Of a DNA stretch of 64,000 nt, positions 30,501 through 35,115 are shown piece by piece; within the stretch, counting starts at the first letter, position 1, and the number at the start of each line of letters is the position of its first letter. Made by a program: the position numbers and the translations under genes. Below the pieces are notes generated by a model. That model did not search any database. It worked only from the letters and a program-made list of their open reading frames with translations, and was not told the origin of the DNA. Source of the stretch: Jezberella montanilacus (GTDB taxonomy: Bacteria; Pseudomonadota; Gammaproteobacteria; Burkholderiales; Burkholderiaceae_B); contig NZ_PVTV01000013.1 in the NCBI RefSeq assembly GCF_003003055.1, positions 248,001 to 312,000 on the forward strand, in the 5' to 3' direction.

Positions 30501-33500
30501 CTATAGGTGATCGAAGGCACTATCGATAAGGCAGTGCCACCAGAAACATAGGTGCTACCGCTTGCGGTTGCGGAGTACTGCTCCCAAGTAGTCCCCGCAT
30601 CCACACTGATTTTCCAGTAGCCGGACCCTAAAAACTCGATGATCCCGGCGGTGAGCGTTGTTTGGGTACTGACGTTACCCGCAATGGTGACGTTACTGTT
30701 GTGCGAAGCAAGCGACGTGTTGCTGCCCAGGGTCAAATTGCCACCGTAACGCTGAACACCGGCGGTCGTGACGTTGCCGTTCAAGCTCGTTGTCTGGGCA
30801 GTGGTATTACCCGACACCCCTGTGATGGTCAGACTACCCAGGGCGGTCGTTGCCCCAACCGTGCTGCCAAAGGTCACGTTACCGCTACCGTTTGTCACCG
30901 TCAGCGACTCAGTGCCATAGCTGCCATCTACCGTTGAACTAAAGCTAACTGCTGAGTTGTTATTTGCAGTCAGCACGGTGCTGTTACCCAGTATCACCGC
31001 ACCCGTGTAGGTTTGTGCACCATAAGTAGTGATGTTCGCGCCCAACGCTATCGTACAGGCATTCAAGCTTAACGATGAGGTACCCGACGTCGCAGTAATC
31101 GCAGCGTTCACTGCAATCGTGCTCGCCGAATCTGTTGTGATCGTCACACTGGTGTTGGTCAGAGCTGACGAAACCGCACTAGCTAGAATGATGCTGGTAG
31201 ATGAGGAGGTGTAAGTATAACTTGAGCCGCTTGAGCTAAAGACAGACCCAGAAGTGGTCGTCCCGGCTGCTGCAATGGTCACGTTACCTGGATCCAACAA
31301 CCAGTTACCGACGCGGCCGTTTACCGCTGAGGTAAGAACTGAGGCACCCGTCAGGTCAAGAAAATTACCCGAGGTCTCGACCAAGCCGCCATTACCTGAG
31401 GTGCCAAAGGCCGATGCGCTGAAGCGCCCATAGGCCCCTAAACCCTGACCCCAATTAAGTACGTTACCACCATCGCCGCTCAGCAACGCGTTGGCGCTCA
31501 GGCTGGACGCTTGGTCAATGACCGTGATTTGGGATGTCGGGACGACAACAATACTGGATAGCCTTGGCAATAACGCGTCTTGTGCTGCGCTACCTGAGAG
31601 GGGATTTGCTTGAAAATCGCGACCGGTGATGATGTTACCGCCGCCGCTTGTACCGTTAGCTTCGAGCGTTGCACCCGAGAGCCCCGTGCTAATCAGACCG
31701 GACTGAGCGATCGTGCCACCCAAACCTGCCCCACCATTGGTCTGAACATAGCCAGTATTTTGATAAGTGCCGGCAGGCGAGCTAAGAATAATTAAACCGC
31801 CGTTATCGCCATTCGCCTGTATTTGTGCTGCAGTGCTCAGACTATTGTTACCCGCGATATAGATCTCGCCGGCTTGACTTGGGTTGGCAGATGCAGAGGC
31901 GGAGGCCGAGTTGGCCGTAATAATGGTCTGGCTATCGAGGGTAGTCGTGTTTGAAATCGTTGCGTTATTGGTAAAGGCAGCGAGTGCCGGTGGAGCCAAA
32001 GTTGAACCACTGCCAGAGGTGTTGTTAATACCAATCTGGATACCGCCACCAGTCGTCGCACCATTGGCGCTAACCGACGAAGCAGCAAGCTGCGTTTGAT
32101 TTAGGCCAGCGATCTGCACCGAACCACCTGACCCGGTCGTGCCATTTGCTGCGACCGTGGTATTGGCCAGCGTCGCGTTACCTGAGGTAGCCGTTACATA
32201 GATTGCACCACCAGTTGTTCCGTTTGCCTGCAGCGTTGCGCCATTAAACAAAACATCATTTGCGGCGACTGCTACGACACCACCTGCTCCCGTCGTACTG
32301 TTCGCACTCACGCTACCTGCCACCGAAACAGGGCCACTATAGGCAGTCAAAGCGACGGAACCAGCAGAAACTGAGGAGGATGAACTTGATACACCGCTTG
32401 ATACAGAGCCTGATACGCTTGATACAGTGCCCGAAACCGCTGCAGAATTTGCGGTAATACTTGAGGTTGAACTTGCTATCAAGTTCTGAGTGGTTTGAAT
32501 ATTGACCGAGCCGCCACTCGCCAATGCAGCCGCGGTCGGCGTTGCAGTCGACGTTGTAGAAGGGGCAATCATGATGTTCATGGCGGCTTGCGAGGTGCCC
32601 GCCACGGTGCCGGCGCCCACATTGATGTAGGTGGTCGTGCCTGTCGCTGCCGCAGCACTTGCCGAGTTAATGGCTGCCGCCAAATTTGTCGACATATTGG
32701 CAGCCGTCAAATTCACGACATTGATATGTGCAACAGCACTCGTGACCGCCGCATTAGCGATGGCCGCATTGGCTGCCGCAGCCGCCTGAGCAGTCGTGAT
32801 CGCCGTTAACAATTGTTGGGCTGAAGCGGGGGTTGGGTTAGCGCTTGAGCCGTTTGAGGATTTACCGGTCGAGGTGTTCGATTGTGAACCCGTGCTCGAC
32901 GAAGAAGAGCCAGTTCCAGTTGATCCAGACCCACTCGATCCTGAGCCACTCGACCCTGTGCCAGATGAGCCTGAGTTGCTCGATCCAGAAGACGAACCCG
33001 ACCCTGAACTACTTGACCCCGATGAGCCGCTCGACGTCGACCCTGAAGTCCCGCTTGAGCTCGTGCCTGACGAGGAGCCCGAGCTACTGCCACTTGCCGA
33101 AACGCTTCCGGTGATCACCGCACTCGTGGCTAAAAGGGTGACACCGCCACTACTGCCGCCGGTACTGGTAACCGATCCACTAGACGTGATGCTTTGTGCC
33201 GTCGCAGTGACTTGGTTGGCACTCGTCACGCTTCCTGCCGCTAAGTTAAGCGCAGTAGCGGTCAGGACGAGACTGTTGGTTTGACCCAGGGTGAGAGAAC
33301 CATTACTTGTCAACGTGCCGGATGCGTTAAGCGTTAAAGTTGACGCGTTCGTGTTTGAGCTACTGGAAGTTGACCCGCTTGAGGATGAAGCAGCGCTTGC
33401 AGCGGCACTGATCGTGCTGATCACTGCGCCGGCAGCGACGGTCAAATCACCCTGCACGGCGACCGTCACGTTGGCATTCGCCAAAGCCGCCGACAACGCA

Positions 33501-34906
33501 CCGGCAGTGCTGGCGTCAATCGTCAACCCGTCAGGATCAAGCAGCCAATTACCTTTAACACCCAAGGGGGCCGAGGCGTTAACCAGAATCGCTGGCGATA
33601 TCGTCAGCTTGCCTTGAGAGCTGGTTTCGATGTTACCGCCGTTGCCACCCAACTTGCCGCCCGTCGCATTGAAAGTGCCCGCAACGGTGGTCTGTTTGCT
33701 TGACCAGACGTTAATCTGACCGCCATTACCAATACTGGTTGAGGACACATCTACCGTCGCACTTGACTCAACGGTGACAGTCTTAGCCAAATTCTGTGCT
33801 TGAACGTTGCCGCGGGTACCGTCGGCGTTCTGGGTGTAGCTAACCGCAGTCGTCCCGATATTGACAGTGCCGCCATTGGTTGCACCTTTCGCCGTTGTCT
33901 TGGAGCCTTGCGCCAAAACCACATTATTGCCTGCGATAGTGACCTGGCCACCGGTCGTCGTGGCGGAATCCGCACTCACCGTCGCACTTTGATTCACGGT
34001 ATCGCCGGATAGAAACACCTTGCCGCCAGACACCTTGAAACCGTTGGCGCTGATCGTGCCGGTGTTGTTGATTACGGAAGCGCGCAAATCTGAGGCGGCG
34101 TTGGCAGCAATGAGCACTTGACCGCCATTCACTTGAATTAACCGTTTATTGGCGATCAGTGACTTGACCGCCGAGGCGTCCACGGTGAAGCTCAGGAGTT
34201 GTCCATCATCAAAATTCAAAGTCACCTGTTGGCCCGATACCAAGGCAATTGCGTTGTTACCCGATAAGGTCGCGCTCAGGACACCTTCATTTTTTACTTC
34301 GGGTGCCATCAAGGCGATATAGCCATTGGCATTGTTAACCGTAATTTTGCCCTTGTTGACGACCTTGCCCGTGCCATTACCCGAATAGGTGTTGCGGCCA
34401 TTCATGTAATCCGAGTCTTTGATGTCCATCGTGGTGGCGGTGATCCCACCCGTATTGACCTCAGCCCCTTTGCCGAACACAACCCCATTGGGATTGACGA
34501 AAACGACTTGACCGTTCGAGTTGACGGCGCCATTGATCATTGACTTTGACGCGCTGTTGACACGATTTAGCGTGGAGGCGTTTGCGTCAGGCTGGTTGAA
34601 ATTGACGGTCGCGTTTTTACCGACGTCAAAAGAGTTCCAGTTAACAACCGCCTTTTGTGTGGTTTGGTTGACGTTAAGGGTATTGCCGTTCTGCGTAATA
34701 GTCGCTTGCCCTGCGCTGACGGTACCACCCGTGGGCAGCGCAGTGGGTGCAGGCGAGGCTGCATAAGTGCTCGCAGCTAGAACAAAAAGCCCCAATACTT
34801 TGGCTACATCAACCAGTGTTTTTAATGGCCGCAAAAACCCCCAACCCCCCGTTTTATGGGGGTTGTGGCATAACACAACTTTTGGATAAGCTAAGTTTGT
34901 GTTCAA
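15575..34906 (-). CDS. Giant TpsA exoprotein: filamentous-haemagglutinin-like adhesin with autotransporter-type repeats and three glycine-rich modules
   Basis: 6443 residues. Residues 1-49 form an extended signal peptide ending in GLFVLAASTYA. Residues 50 to about 330 are the TPS secretion domain with NWNSFDVG (89-96), NRVNS (114-118) and NPNGVVFG (138-145). A Ser/Gly-rich linker lies near 606-676. The repeat body, about 1100-5500, holds 16 motifs of the type NTYTGxTTxxxGTL, as in the passengers of type V secreted proteins. Five super-units share the GNVTTxGVQ and LTINSTSA blocks; glycine-rich modules lie near 1423-1753, 3090-3434 and 4546-4863. A Val/Thr/Pro stalk (about 5830-5926), a Ser/Gly tract (5930-6123) and four KYxGKYA repeats (6160-6306) end the protein. 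There are only ten cysteines. The start is TTG; a stop at 34931-34933 and no in-frame ATG lie upstream. Its function, adhesion or aggregation, is inferred from the family. It is exported by the adjacent TpsB. Confidence 0.92.
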   Translation of the reverse strand: MNTNLAYPKVVLCHNPHKTGGWGFLRPLKTLVDVAKVLGLFVLAASTYAASPAPTALPTGGTVSAGQATITQNGNTLNVNQTTQKAVVNWNSFDVGKNATVNFNQPDANASTLNRVNSASKSMINGAVNSNGQVVFVNPNGVVFGKGAEVNTGGITATTMDIKDSDYMNGRNTYSGNGTGKVVNKGKITVNNANGYIALMAPEVKNEGVLSATLSGNNAIALVSGQQVTLNFDDGQLLSFTVDASAVKSLIANKRLIQVNGGQVLIAANAASDLRASVINNTGTISANGFKVSGGKVFLSGDTVNQSATVSADSATTTGGQVTIAGNNVVLAQGSKTTAKGATNGGTVNIGTTAVSYTQNADGTRGNVQAQNLAKTVTVESSATVDVSSTSIGNGGQINVWSSKQTTVAGTFNATGGKLGGNGGNIETSSQGKLTISPAILVNASAPLGVKGNWLLDPDGLTIDASTAGALSAALANANVTVAVQGDLTVAAGAVISTISAAASAASSSSGSTSSSSNTNASTLTLNASGTLTSNGSLTLGQTNSLVLTATALNLAAGSVTSANQVTATAQSITSSGSVTSTGGSSGGVTLLATSAVITGSVSASGSSSGSSSGTSSSGTSGSTSSGSSGSSSSGSGSSSGSSNSGSSGTGSSGSGSSGSGSTGTGSSSSSTGSQSNTSTGKSSNGSSANPTPASAQQLLTAITTAQAAAAANAAIANAAVTSAVAHINVVNLTAANMSTNLAAAINSASAAAATGTTTYINVGAGTVAGTSQAAMNIMIAPSTTSTATPTAAALASGGSVNIQTTQNLIASSTSSITANSAAVSGTVSSVSGSVSSGVSSSSSSVSAGSVALTAYSGPVSVAGSVSANSTTGAGGVVAVAANDVLFNGATLQANGTTGGAIYVTATSGNATLANTTVAANGTTGSGGSVQIAGLNQTQLAASSVSANGATTGGGIQIGINNTSGSGSTLAPPALAAFTNNATISNTTTLDSQTIITANSASASASANPSQAGEIYIAGNNSLSTAAQIQANGDNGGLIILSSPAGTYQNTGYVQTNGGAGLGGTIAQSGLISTGLSGATLEANGTSGGGNIITGRDFQANPLSGSAAQDALLPRLSSIVVVPTSQITVIDQASSLSANALLSGDGGNVLNWGQGLGAYGRFSASAFGTSGNGGLVETSGNFLDLTGASVLTSAVNGRVGNWLLDPGNVTIAAAGTTTSGSVFSSSGSSYTYTSSSTSIILASAVSSALTNTSVTITTDSASTIAVNAAITATSGTSSLSLNACTIALGANITTYGAQTYTGAVILGNSTVLTANNNSAVSFSSTVDGSYGTESLTVTNGSGNVTFGSTVGATTALGSLTITGVSGNTTAQTTSLNGNVTTAGVQRYGGNLTLGSNTSLASHNSNVTIAGNVSTQTTLTAGIIEFLGSGYWKISVDAGTTWEQYSATASGSTYVSGGTALSIVPSITYSSGSYLWTPTASGNFAVVVVGGGGAGGDASPERTAGGGGGGGVLYNASYSVTGGTAISATVGQGGTANNGQTETTAIIQSQIGGASSFGSITAYGGGFGGTESSNGNYLDASASTLNIPGASYNGVSYAGGGGGWQSRYGFAGGVMGTGPDGTVIGTAGNGGQGCSYCGGYVWRGGGGGGAGGNGNDGNSSNGAGGVGILNPISGSNIGQLKNGSYYLGGGGGGSIENSNSAAGVGGVGGGGNGGKQSVIASAGTANTGGGGGGGSQDTVPYGGNGGSGAVIASGNLTLVGNYSLTISSGSGAASIGGTVSNLTTLNINSTSANSAVNSAIAGTTALVLNSAVGYTGSNNGVLSLSGTNTYTGDTTVAGGTLKVSGMGSLGSGSYAGAVSVASGAVFNYASSATQTLSGVISGYGSLLKDTSSSTLTLSGANTFTGGTTINAGTLQVSSGGASGSSLSTGSVNINGGTLVNTASSVTISNPIYVGSNGATFASAAAGLVKFSGVISDASNIDDEPGNLKIGNSSNTGTVNFSANNTFTTYAFNVNYGTFQLGAAMSSGGPVATNPIVYVNSNGTFDLNGYNSAQNWIFLNGGTLTNAKANTAVSVATTNLQLQSSSTISATANASLTVQSAIYGESSGLTIGGAGTVTLTGSNTYSGTTTVNSGSTLNVTPSYAFQNYTLSGNFVNNGTVNLDTSNGYQSSSNCCSTIYLNNVSGSGAWNITSNNNNGGLYNERVFFTGSTTTGAITLTNYGNLWLNPTSDASITSTSAINLNGSNTWLRLYGTANQTIAIGTLSGSGNVDFPDGGAGRALTLSLGNDNGSGTFSGAITNSSYANGTEVLSLTKAGTGTETLTGTNTYTGTTNISAGKLAVTSAGVPGASVVSIGSSGTLDLQYSGTVTLASLTMASGAAITTSTNTSALTVTGVSTLAGTITTNGTQTYSAAVVLAANTTLTVNTSSAISFGSTVNGTAGTEALTIINNSGNVLFGGTVGATKALGSLTIAGQAGSSTSQTTSLTGNVTTAGLQSYGGNITLGTSLSLVSTNSSITVAGAVNTVSPSFPSYALTLSSGSGSTSIAGNVSNISTLTINSTSAANAVSGVIAGSTALVFDSAAGYTGANTGVLSLSASNTYTGTTTVSGGTLKISGSGSLGSGAYASSISVASGAIFDYASSANQTLSGLISGYGSLVKDTSSSVLTLSYANTYSGGTTLTAGTIILGSNQTVSAGAGPLGSGTLTLNGGTLKNSAAGYQLYNSIAVSGSSIIGEVSGSSIIINGNITGSSTLYFNELTSGLTAYFNGNNSGFTGSFVAGGNGNAGNLFIAPSATSASASWTFNNVTAWLNGSGTYSFGSLSGSSNINFYSGTNTATLSVGALNANTSYSGVIGYLASGSSTSTIAVSKLGTGTETLTGTNTYTGATSISAGTLAVGSAGALSTGVVSIGSGAILDLQYSGTITLASLTMTSGAAITNSVNTSALTVSGTSTLGGSITTAGAQTYTGAVTLAANTTLSTLYASTTNTNAAVTFSSAVNGTLGSETLTITNGSGDVTFGSTVGATTALGGVTITGVSGNTTGQTTTLNGNVTTTGVQSFGGNLALGTNISLASTNSNVSIAGNVSTLTYVTSEIVEFLGSGLWEVSTNAGATWEIYQASASGSSYVSGGSALSNAPSITYSNGSYGWTFSGSSNLAVLVVGGGGAGGGALAEPQRAAGGGGGGGVLYSASYSITSGSQISATVGQGGTANTAGQTETSSVIQNELGGASSFGSITAYGGGFGGSQGNNLDASGSALNIPTASYNGVSYAAGGGGWHNFLYGFAGGVMGTGPAGTVIGTAGSGGQGRDFTSYPYYNCAGSCRGGGGGGAGGDGNAGNSSDGQGGVGLVNQISGSNIGQLNNGSYYVGGGGGGSLANIGYLSGGVGGVGGGGNGGSNLSSAQAGTANTGGGGGGGSHDSGGAGGNGGSGVVVASGNVTSIGRYALTISSGSGAALIGGTTTNISTLTINSTSATSAVNGAITGSTAVVVNSASGYTGANSGVVSLAGTNTYTGNTTVAGGTVKVSGSGSLGSGNYAGAISIASGAFFDYGSSANQTLSGLISGYGSLSKDTSNTSALTLSYANTYTGGTTISAGRLQVTSGGASGTNLSSGSVTISGGALVDTTTSTITSAITLATGTTNEIAAVTGATATITGLISGSTGALTIGDATNTGTVQLPNANTYGGGTSISAGTLAISNAGAFGSGPVSIASGGTLDLQYAGTVAITSLTMASNAEITNSVNTSILTVTGTSTLAGSITTAGAQTYSGAVTIAANTTLSTLNASNTNTNAAVTFSSTVNGTLGTESLTITNGSGNVTFGSTVGATTAVGSLTITGVPGTSTAQTTSLTDNVTTTGVQSFGGNVTLDANLSLASTNSNVSIAGNVNTVSPEFPKYALTLSSGSGSTSIGGTVSNLSTLTINSTSASSAVSGVISGSTAVTLNSAAGYTGANTGVLSLSATNTYTGGTTVSGGTLKVSGSGSLGSGTYAGAISVSSGAVFQYASSATQTLSGVISGYGSLLKDTSSSALTMSGANTYSGGTTLSTGIIILGSNQTSSSSAGPLGTGTLTLNGGTLENSAAGYQIYNPIAVNSSSTIAEVGGTINVDKNITINGNITGSGTLNFNELTTGWTGYFNGDNSGFTGSFVAGGNGSSGNLFLSPSATSASANWTFNNVTAWLNGSGTYSFGSLSGSSNINFNSGTNTATLSVGAVNIDTSYSGVIGYLASGSSTSTISIVKVGRGTQTLTGANTYTGGTTISAGQLKIASGGASGTNLSSGSVTINGGALVDTTISTISNAIILGSGTTNEIAAVTGVTATIAGLISGSTGALTSGDSTNNGTVKLPRVNTYGGGTTVGGGTLVIGTAGAFDASVVSISSGGTLDLQYTGTLTIGSLTMTSGAAITNSVNTLALTVTGTSTLGGSITTAGAQTYTGAVTLAANTTLSTLYASTTNTNASVTFSSAVNGTLGSETLTITNGSGDVTFGSAVGATTALGGLTITGVLGNTTAQTTTLNGNVTTTGVQSFGGNLKLGTDVSLTSTNSNVSIAGNVSTLNAVTSEIVEFLGSGLWEVSTNAGATWEIYQASASGSSYVSGGSALSNAPSITYSNGSYGWTFITGTTLSYLIVGGGGGGGAYYGGGGGAGGVLSGSVAVSNQSYAIVVGAGGSNATSYYTDYLYQTSASNGSNSSAFGYTALGGGAGGLYGQPYGAGSGGSGGGAGASSGGYYYYGYSFFYSTAGSGTSGQGYAGASSYYSEVPGGGGGAGGAGGYAGPSRGQNGPAMGGIGVVNPIAGSNIGEIYYYDGSRYVGGGGGAVSYSGGLGGGGTALCSGCPGVSGSSNTGGGGSSGSSIYVGTYGGNGGSGVVVASGNVASVGRYALTISSGSGAAVIGGTTTNISTLTINSTSATSAVNGVISGSTAVVLNSAEGYTGTNSGVLSLSATNTYTGNTTIAGGTLKVSGAGSLGSGDYAGAISVASGAVFNYASSVTQTLSGVISGYGSLSKTLSTSTLDLTGANTYSGNTTISAGTLVAPTTAALGSSAVSIDSGATLDLQYSGTATLTSLTMASGAAITNSVNVSALAVSGASTLAGSITTAGAQTYSGAVSLVANTSISTTANGAVTFNGTIDSPGTYSLTINTGTTSSAGLVSFLSAVGATSRLGGLNVNVGLGTIQLGGNITTNATLALTGSVVLSADSALTASGNVNLYGSVNSYSDASYALSVTSGSTAYFSQAIGGTTALSALTVSASAISLYGNVTTTGGQSYSGALSLGADTTITNTYSGDITFNGSVDSLVTQRSLTVINSGSGAVTFSGTAGALKSLSSLNVSANTVNLAAAITTSGTQTYSVDSQLSLSGATTLTAAGNIGIDAFIYGSGYSLSLMTSGTATFTQNISSVGALTVSASQITLPASIYTTGSQSYTGAVNLSKDTFLTFGADTAFTFNGTVDSTGSNYLQVIAGNYSGTVTFAGAVGATNSLRGLLVYASNVVLPSAVTTTGAQTYSGAVTLSANTTITTSSTSQVSGGVNFYGTIDAPNGSSLSINTVSTYHQDAVYLGGAVGATSAIGGLNISAGNVSMQSVTSSNGITINSSGLYNYVNATGTITNTGGTGTGIVIQAVGILYLNSVNNSGSSGIQLAGGYGLAAGNASSYGTISSLGTVTNTGGIVVLSMAAPSSYYGAGLYPSPEYQIGLTRTNAAVGTNVSYGQAGGSYSQPVSFVSGLGYGYVNYRAQNTTTTYLGVQNNYSQVEGTTYDSATALAWLSNANNISIYGTYSTYSFGVNTTNTAVLSSLRFSSTIGGNSNSVQAATSLVQGTITSTLSNIYIYPQYREGDNYYSAGYATYTITAAPVVATEEVVTTPTVVATMVTTTTTAVTTTVTTTVVTPAVTTVETTVVTPVVATVVTPVVQTVATFTPVPVVLPPVVPVVPVTTVTPVAATTSSVSTASTSSSTSSSSSSSASGDASASSGGSSAGSATSSGTSGGGETSASSGGSSSGGSSSGGSSSSGSAAGGDASASSSGSSSGGSSSSGSSSSSSSAGGSSSGGSSSGGSSAATSSGGGDAAASGGGSATGGSSAGGSSAGGASSSGSNSGGSSSGGSSSGGSSSGGSSSGGSSSGGSSSGGSSASGSSSGGSSASGNGGTGTKSGSGSSGTAKGGSGKADAPQPAAPTVKYSGKYATTADGKRAPSVKTEASAKPATAAKADATGKAETPTAAAPSAKYTGKYAVDADGKKVTVARTDTAARADGGAKTDAAAKPAAAGATAAPSVKYTGKYATGADGKRAVSASGTGTATGTASGTTATAAKPAAPSANAPSAKYTGKYADGARSAATPVARVTPAAPRVGVAANGPAPTPVNVAPPRVEKYATRTDANTDNKITFSNGGFTSVGINPALPVPEVKGGMDSTSMLMVASRVSGSTVETGNTASSQTAKDKKVNGSQNSYESPEATNLTTTLNVLAIP
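15980..16450 (-). repeat. Four C-terminal KYxGKYAxxADGKR-type repeats in the adhesin
   Basis: The motif KYxGKYA followed by xADGK(R/K) or a variant recurs at about 16430, 16285, 16140 and 15990, every 145-150 bases (about 48 residues), separated by Ala/Lys/Thr-rich linkers. A degenerate fifth copy (EKYATRTDANTDN) sits near 15865. The basic, regularly spaced motif could bind a polyanion or the cell wall, but no family was recognised. Confidence 0.75.
16587..16691 (-). repeat. Tandem 15-bp repeats coding for GGSSS-type units
   Basis: Seven consecutive 15-bp units encode GGSSS or close variants; the two at 16602-16631 are identical and the others differ at a few bases. Similar degenerate units continue to about 17000. 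The copy number is free to change without a frameshift. Confidence 0.8.
20320..21270 (-). repeat. Glycine-rich module 3 of the adhesin
   Basis: About 317 residues beginning with LWEVSTNAGATWEIY (Asp-box-like), then a beta-rich lead-in and the glycine-rich body LIVGGGGGGGAYYGGGGGAGG, ending GGNGGSGVVVASG. It carries one cysteine pair, ALCSGCPG. Its body is shorter and more diverged than modules 1 and 2, and rich in Tyr. Confidence 0.8.
21101..21766 (-). repeat. Long direct repeat, copy 2 (partner at 25475-26140)
   Basis: About 665 bp aligned without gaps to 25475-26140, offset exactly 4374 bp. By eye the copies agree at well over 90% of positions, and 21576-21699 is identical over 124 bp. The copy covers the start of glycine module 3 and the super-unit upstream of it. 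Confidence 0.85.
24610..25640 (-). repeat. Glycine-rich module 2 of the adhesin
   Basis: About 344 residues. It opens with LWEVSTNAGATWEIY, has long glycine runs (AVLVVGGGGAGGGALAEP, CRGGGGGGAGGDGNAG, GGVGGVGGGGNGG) and ends GGNGGSGVVVASG. The cysteine pair is CAGSC. It is closely similar to module 1 throughout, including the shared core SFGSITAYGGGFGG. Confidence 0.82.
25475..26140 (-). repeat. Long direct repeat, copy 1 (partner at 21101-21766)
   Basis: The partner of the copy at 21101-21766. It is at the same position relative to glycine module 2 as the other copy is to module 3. The 4374-bp offset is 1458 codons, so exchange between the copies keeps the frame. Confidence 0.85.
29640..30640 (-). 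repeat. Glycine-rich module 1 of the adhesin
   Basis: About 330 residues. It opens with YWKISVDAGTTWEQY, where SVDAGTTW fits the Asp-box pattern SxDxGxTW exactly, and continues with FAVVVVGGGGAGGDASPE, glycine runs and GGNGGSGAVIASG. The cysteine pair is CSYC. It sits between the GNVTTAGVQ block and the LTISSGSGAA block of the first super-unit. Confidence 0.82.
34833..34865 (-). promoter_or_regulatory. G-tract hairpin in the adhesin signal-peptide codons
   Basis: Read on the coding strand, an 8-bp perfect stem CAACCCCC / GGGGGTTG with an 8-base loop is followed by GGGG and TTTTT. The region holds a G6 and a G5 tract two bases apart. It lies in codons 15-25 of the adhesin. It could act as a terminator-like attenuator or a slippage site; this is inference from shape. 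Confidence 0.4.
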
Positions 34907-34947
34907 AATTGCCGGCTGTGGGTTGGTACCTCAGTACGTTGCCACAT
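34903..34947 (-). other. Possible 14-codon leader ORF overlapping the adhesin start
   Basis: ATG at 34947 opens a frame coding MWQRTEVPTHSRQF whose TGA stop (34903-34905) overlaps the TTG start of the adhesin by two bases. It has no strong ribosome site. Since the TTG also lacks a well-placed one, termination-reinitiation coupling is possible. Such a short frame may also be chance. Confidence 0.25.
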
Positions 34948-35061
34948 TAAAAAACGTGCGCACACCCGCCCGATTATCCGTCAACAATGGCTTATTAAGC
35001 TAGCGGGAAAAATCGTTTTTATGTGTAAGTGAAAGTCTATTTAATGACCTGATTGGGTGAC

Positions 35062-35101
35062 AAAAAAAGACTGACTAACCGAGCCCTCAGACACGGCTTG
35101 G
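35062..35101 (-). terminator. Weak stem-loop with T run after tpsB
   Basis: On the minus strand CCAAGCC and GGCTCGG pair with one mismatch around a 9-base loop, and ten bases later comes a run of seven T. It lies 15 bases after the tpsB stop. It may partly terminate tpsB transcripts and so lower adhesin expression relative to the transporter. Confidence 0.3.
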
Positions 35102-35115
35102 GGTGCTGACGGCAC

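Noticed and set aside
20000-30700. Regular repeats suggesting a CRISPR array
   Set aside because: Repeats are hundreds of bases long, coding, in frame and degenerate; there are no short identical repeats with unique spacers and no cas genes.
32796-33284. 162-codon plus-strand acidic ORF (EPDPELLDPDE pattern)
   Set aside because: Antisense of the N-terminal Ser/Gly linker of the adhesin, with the same cause as the C-terminal case.
34838-34850. G-quadruplex in the tpsA 5' region
   Set aside because: Only two closely spaced G runs are present on the coding strand, fewer than the four needed for an intramolecular quadruplex.
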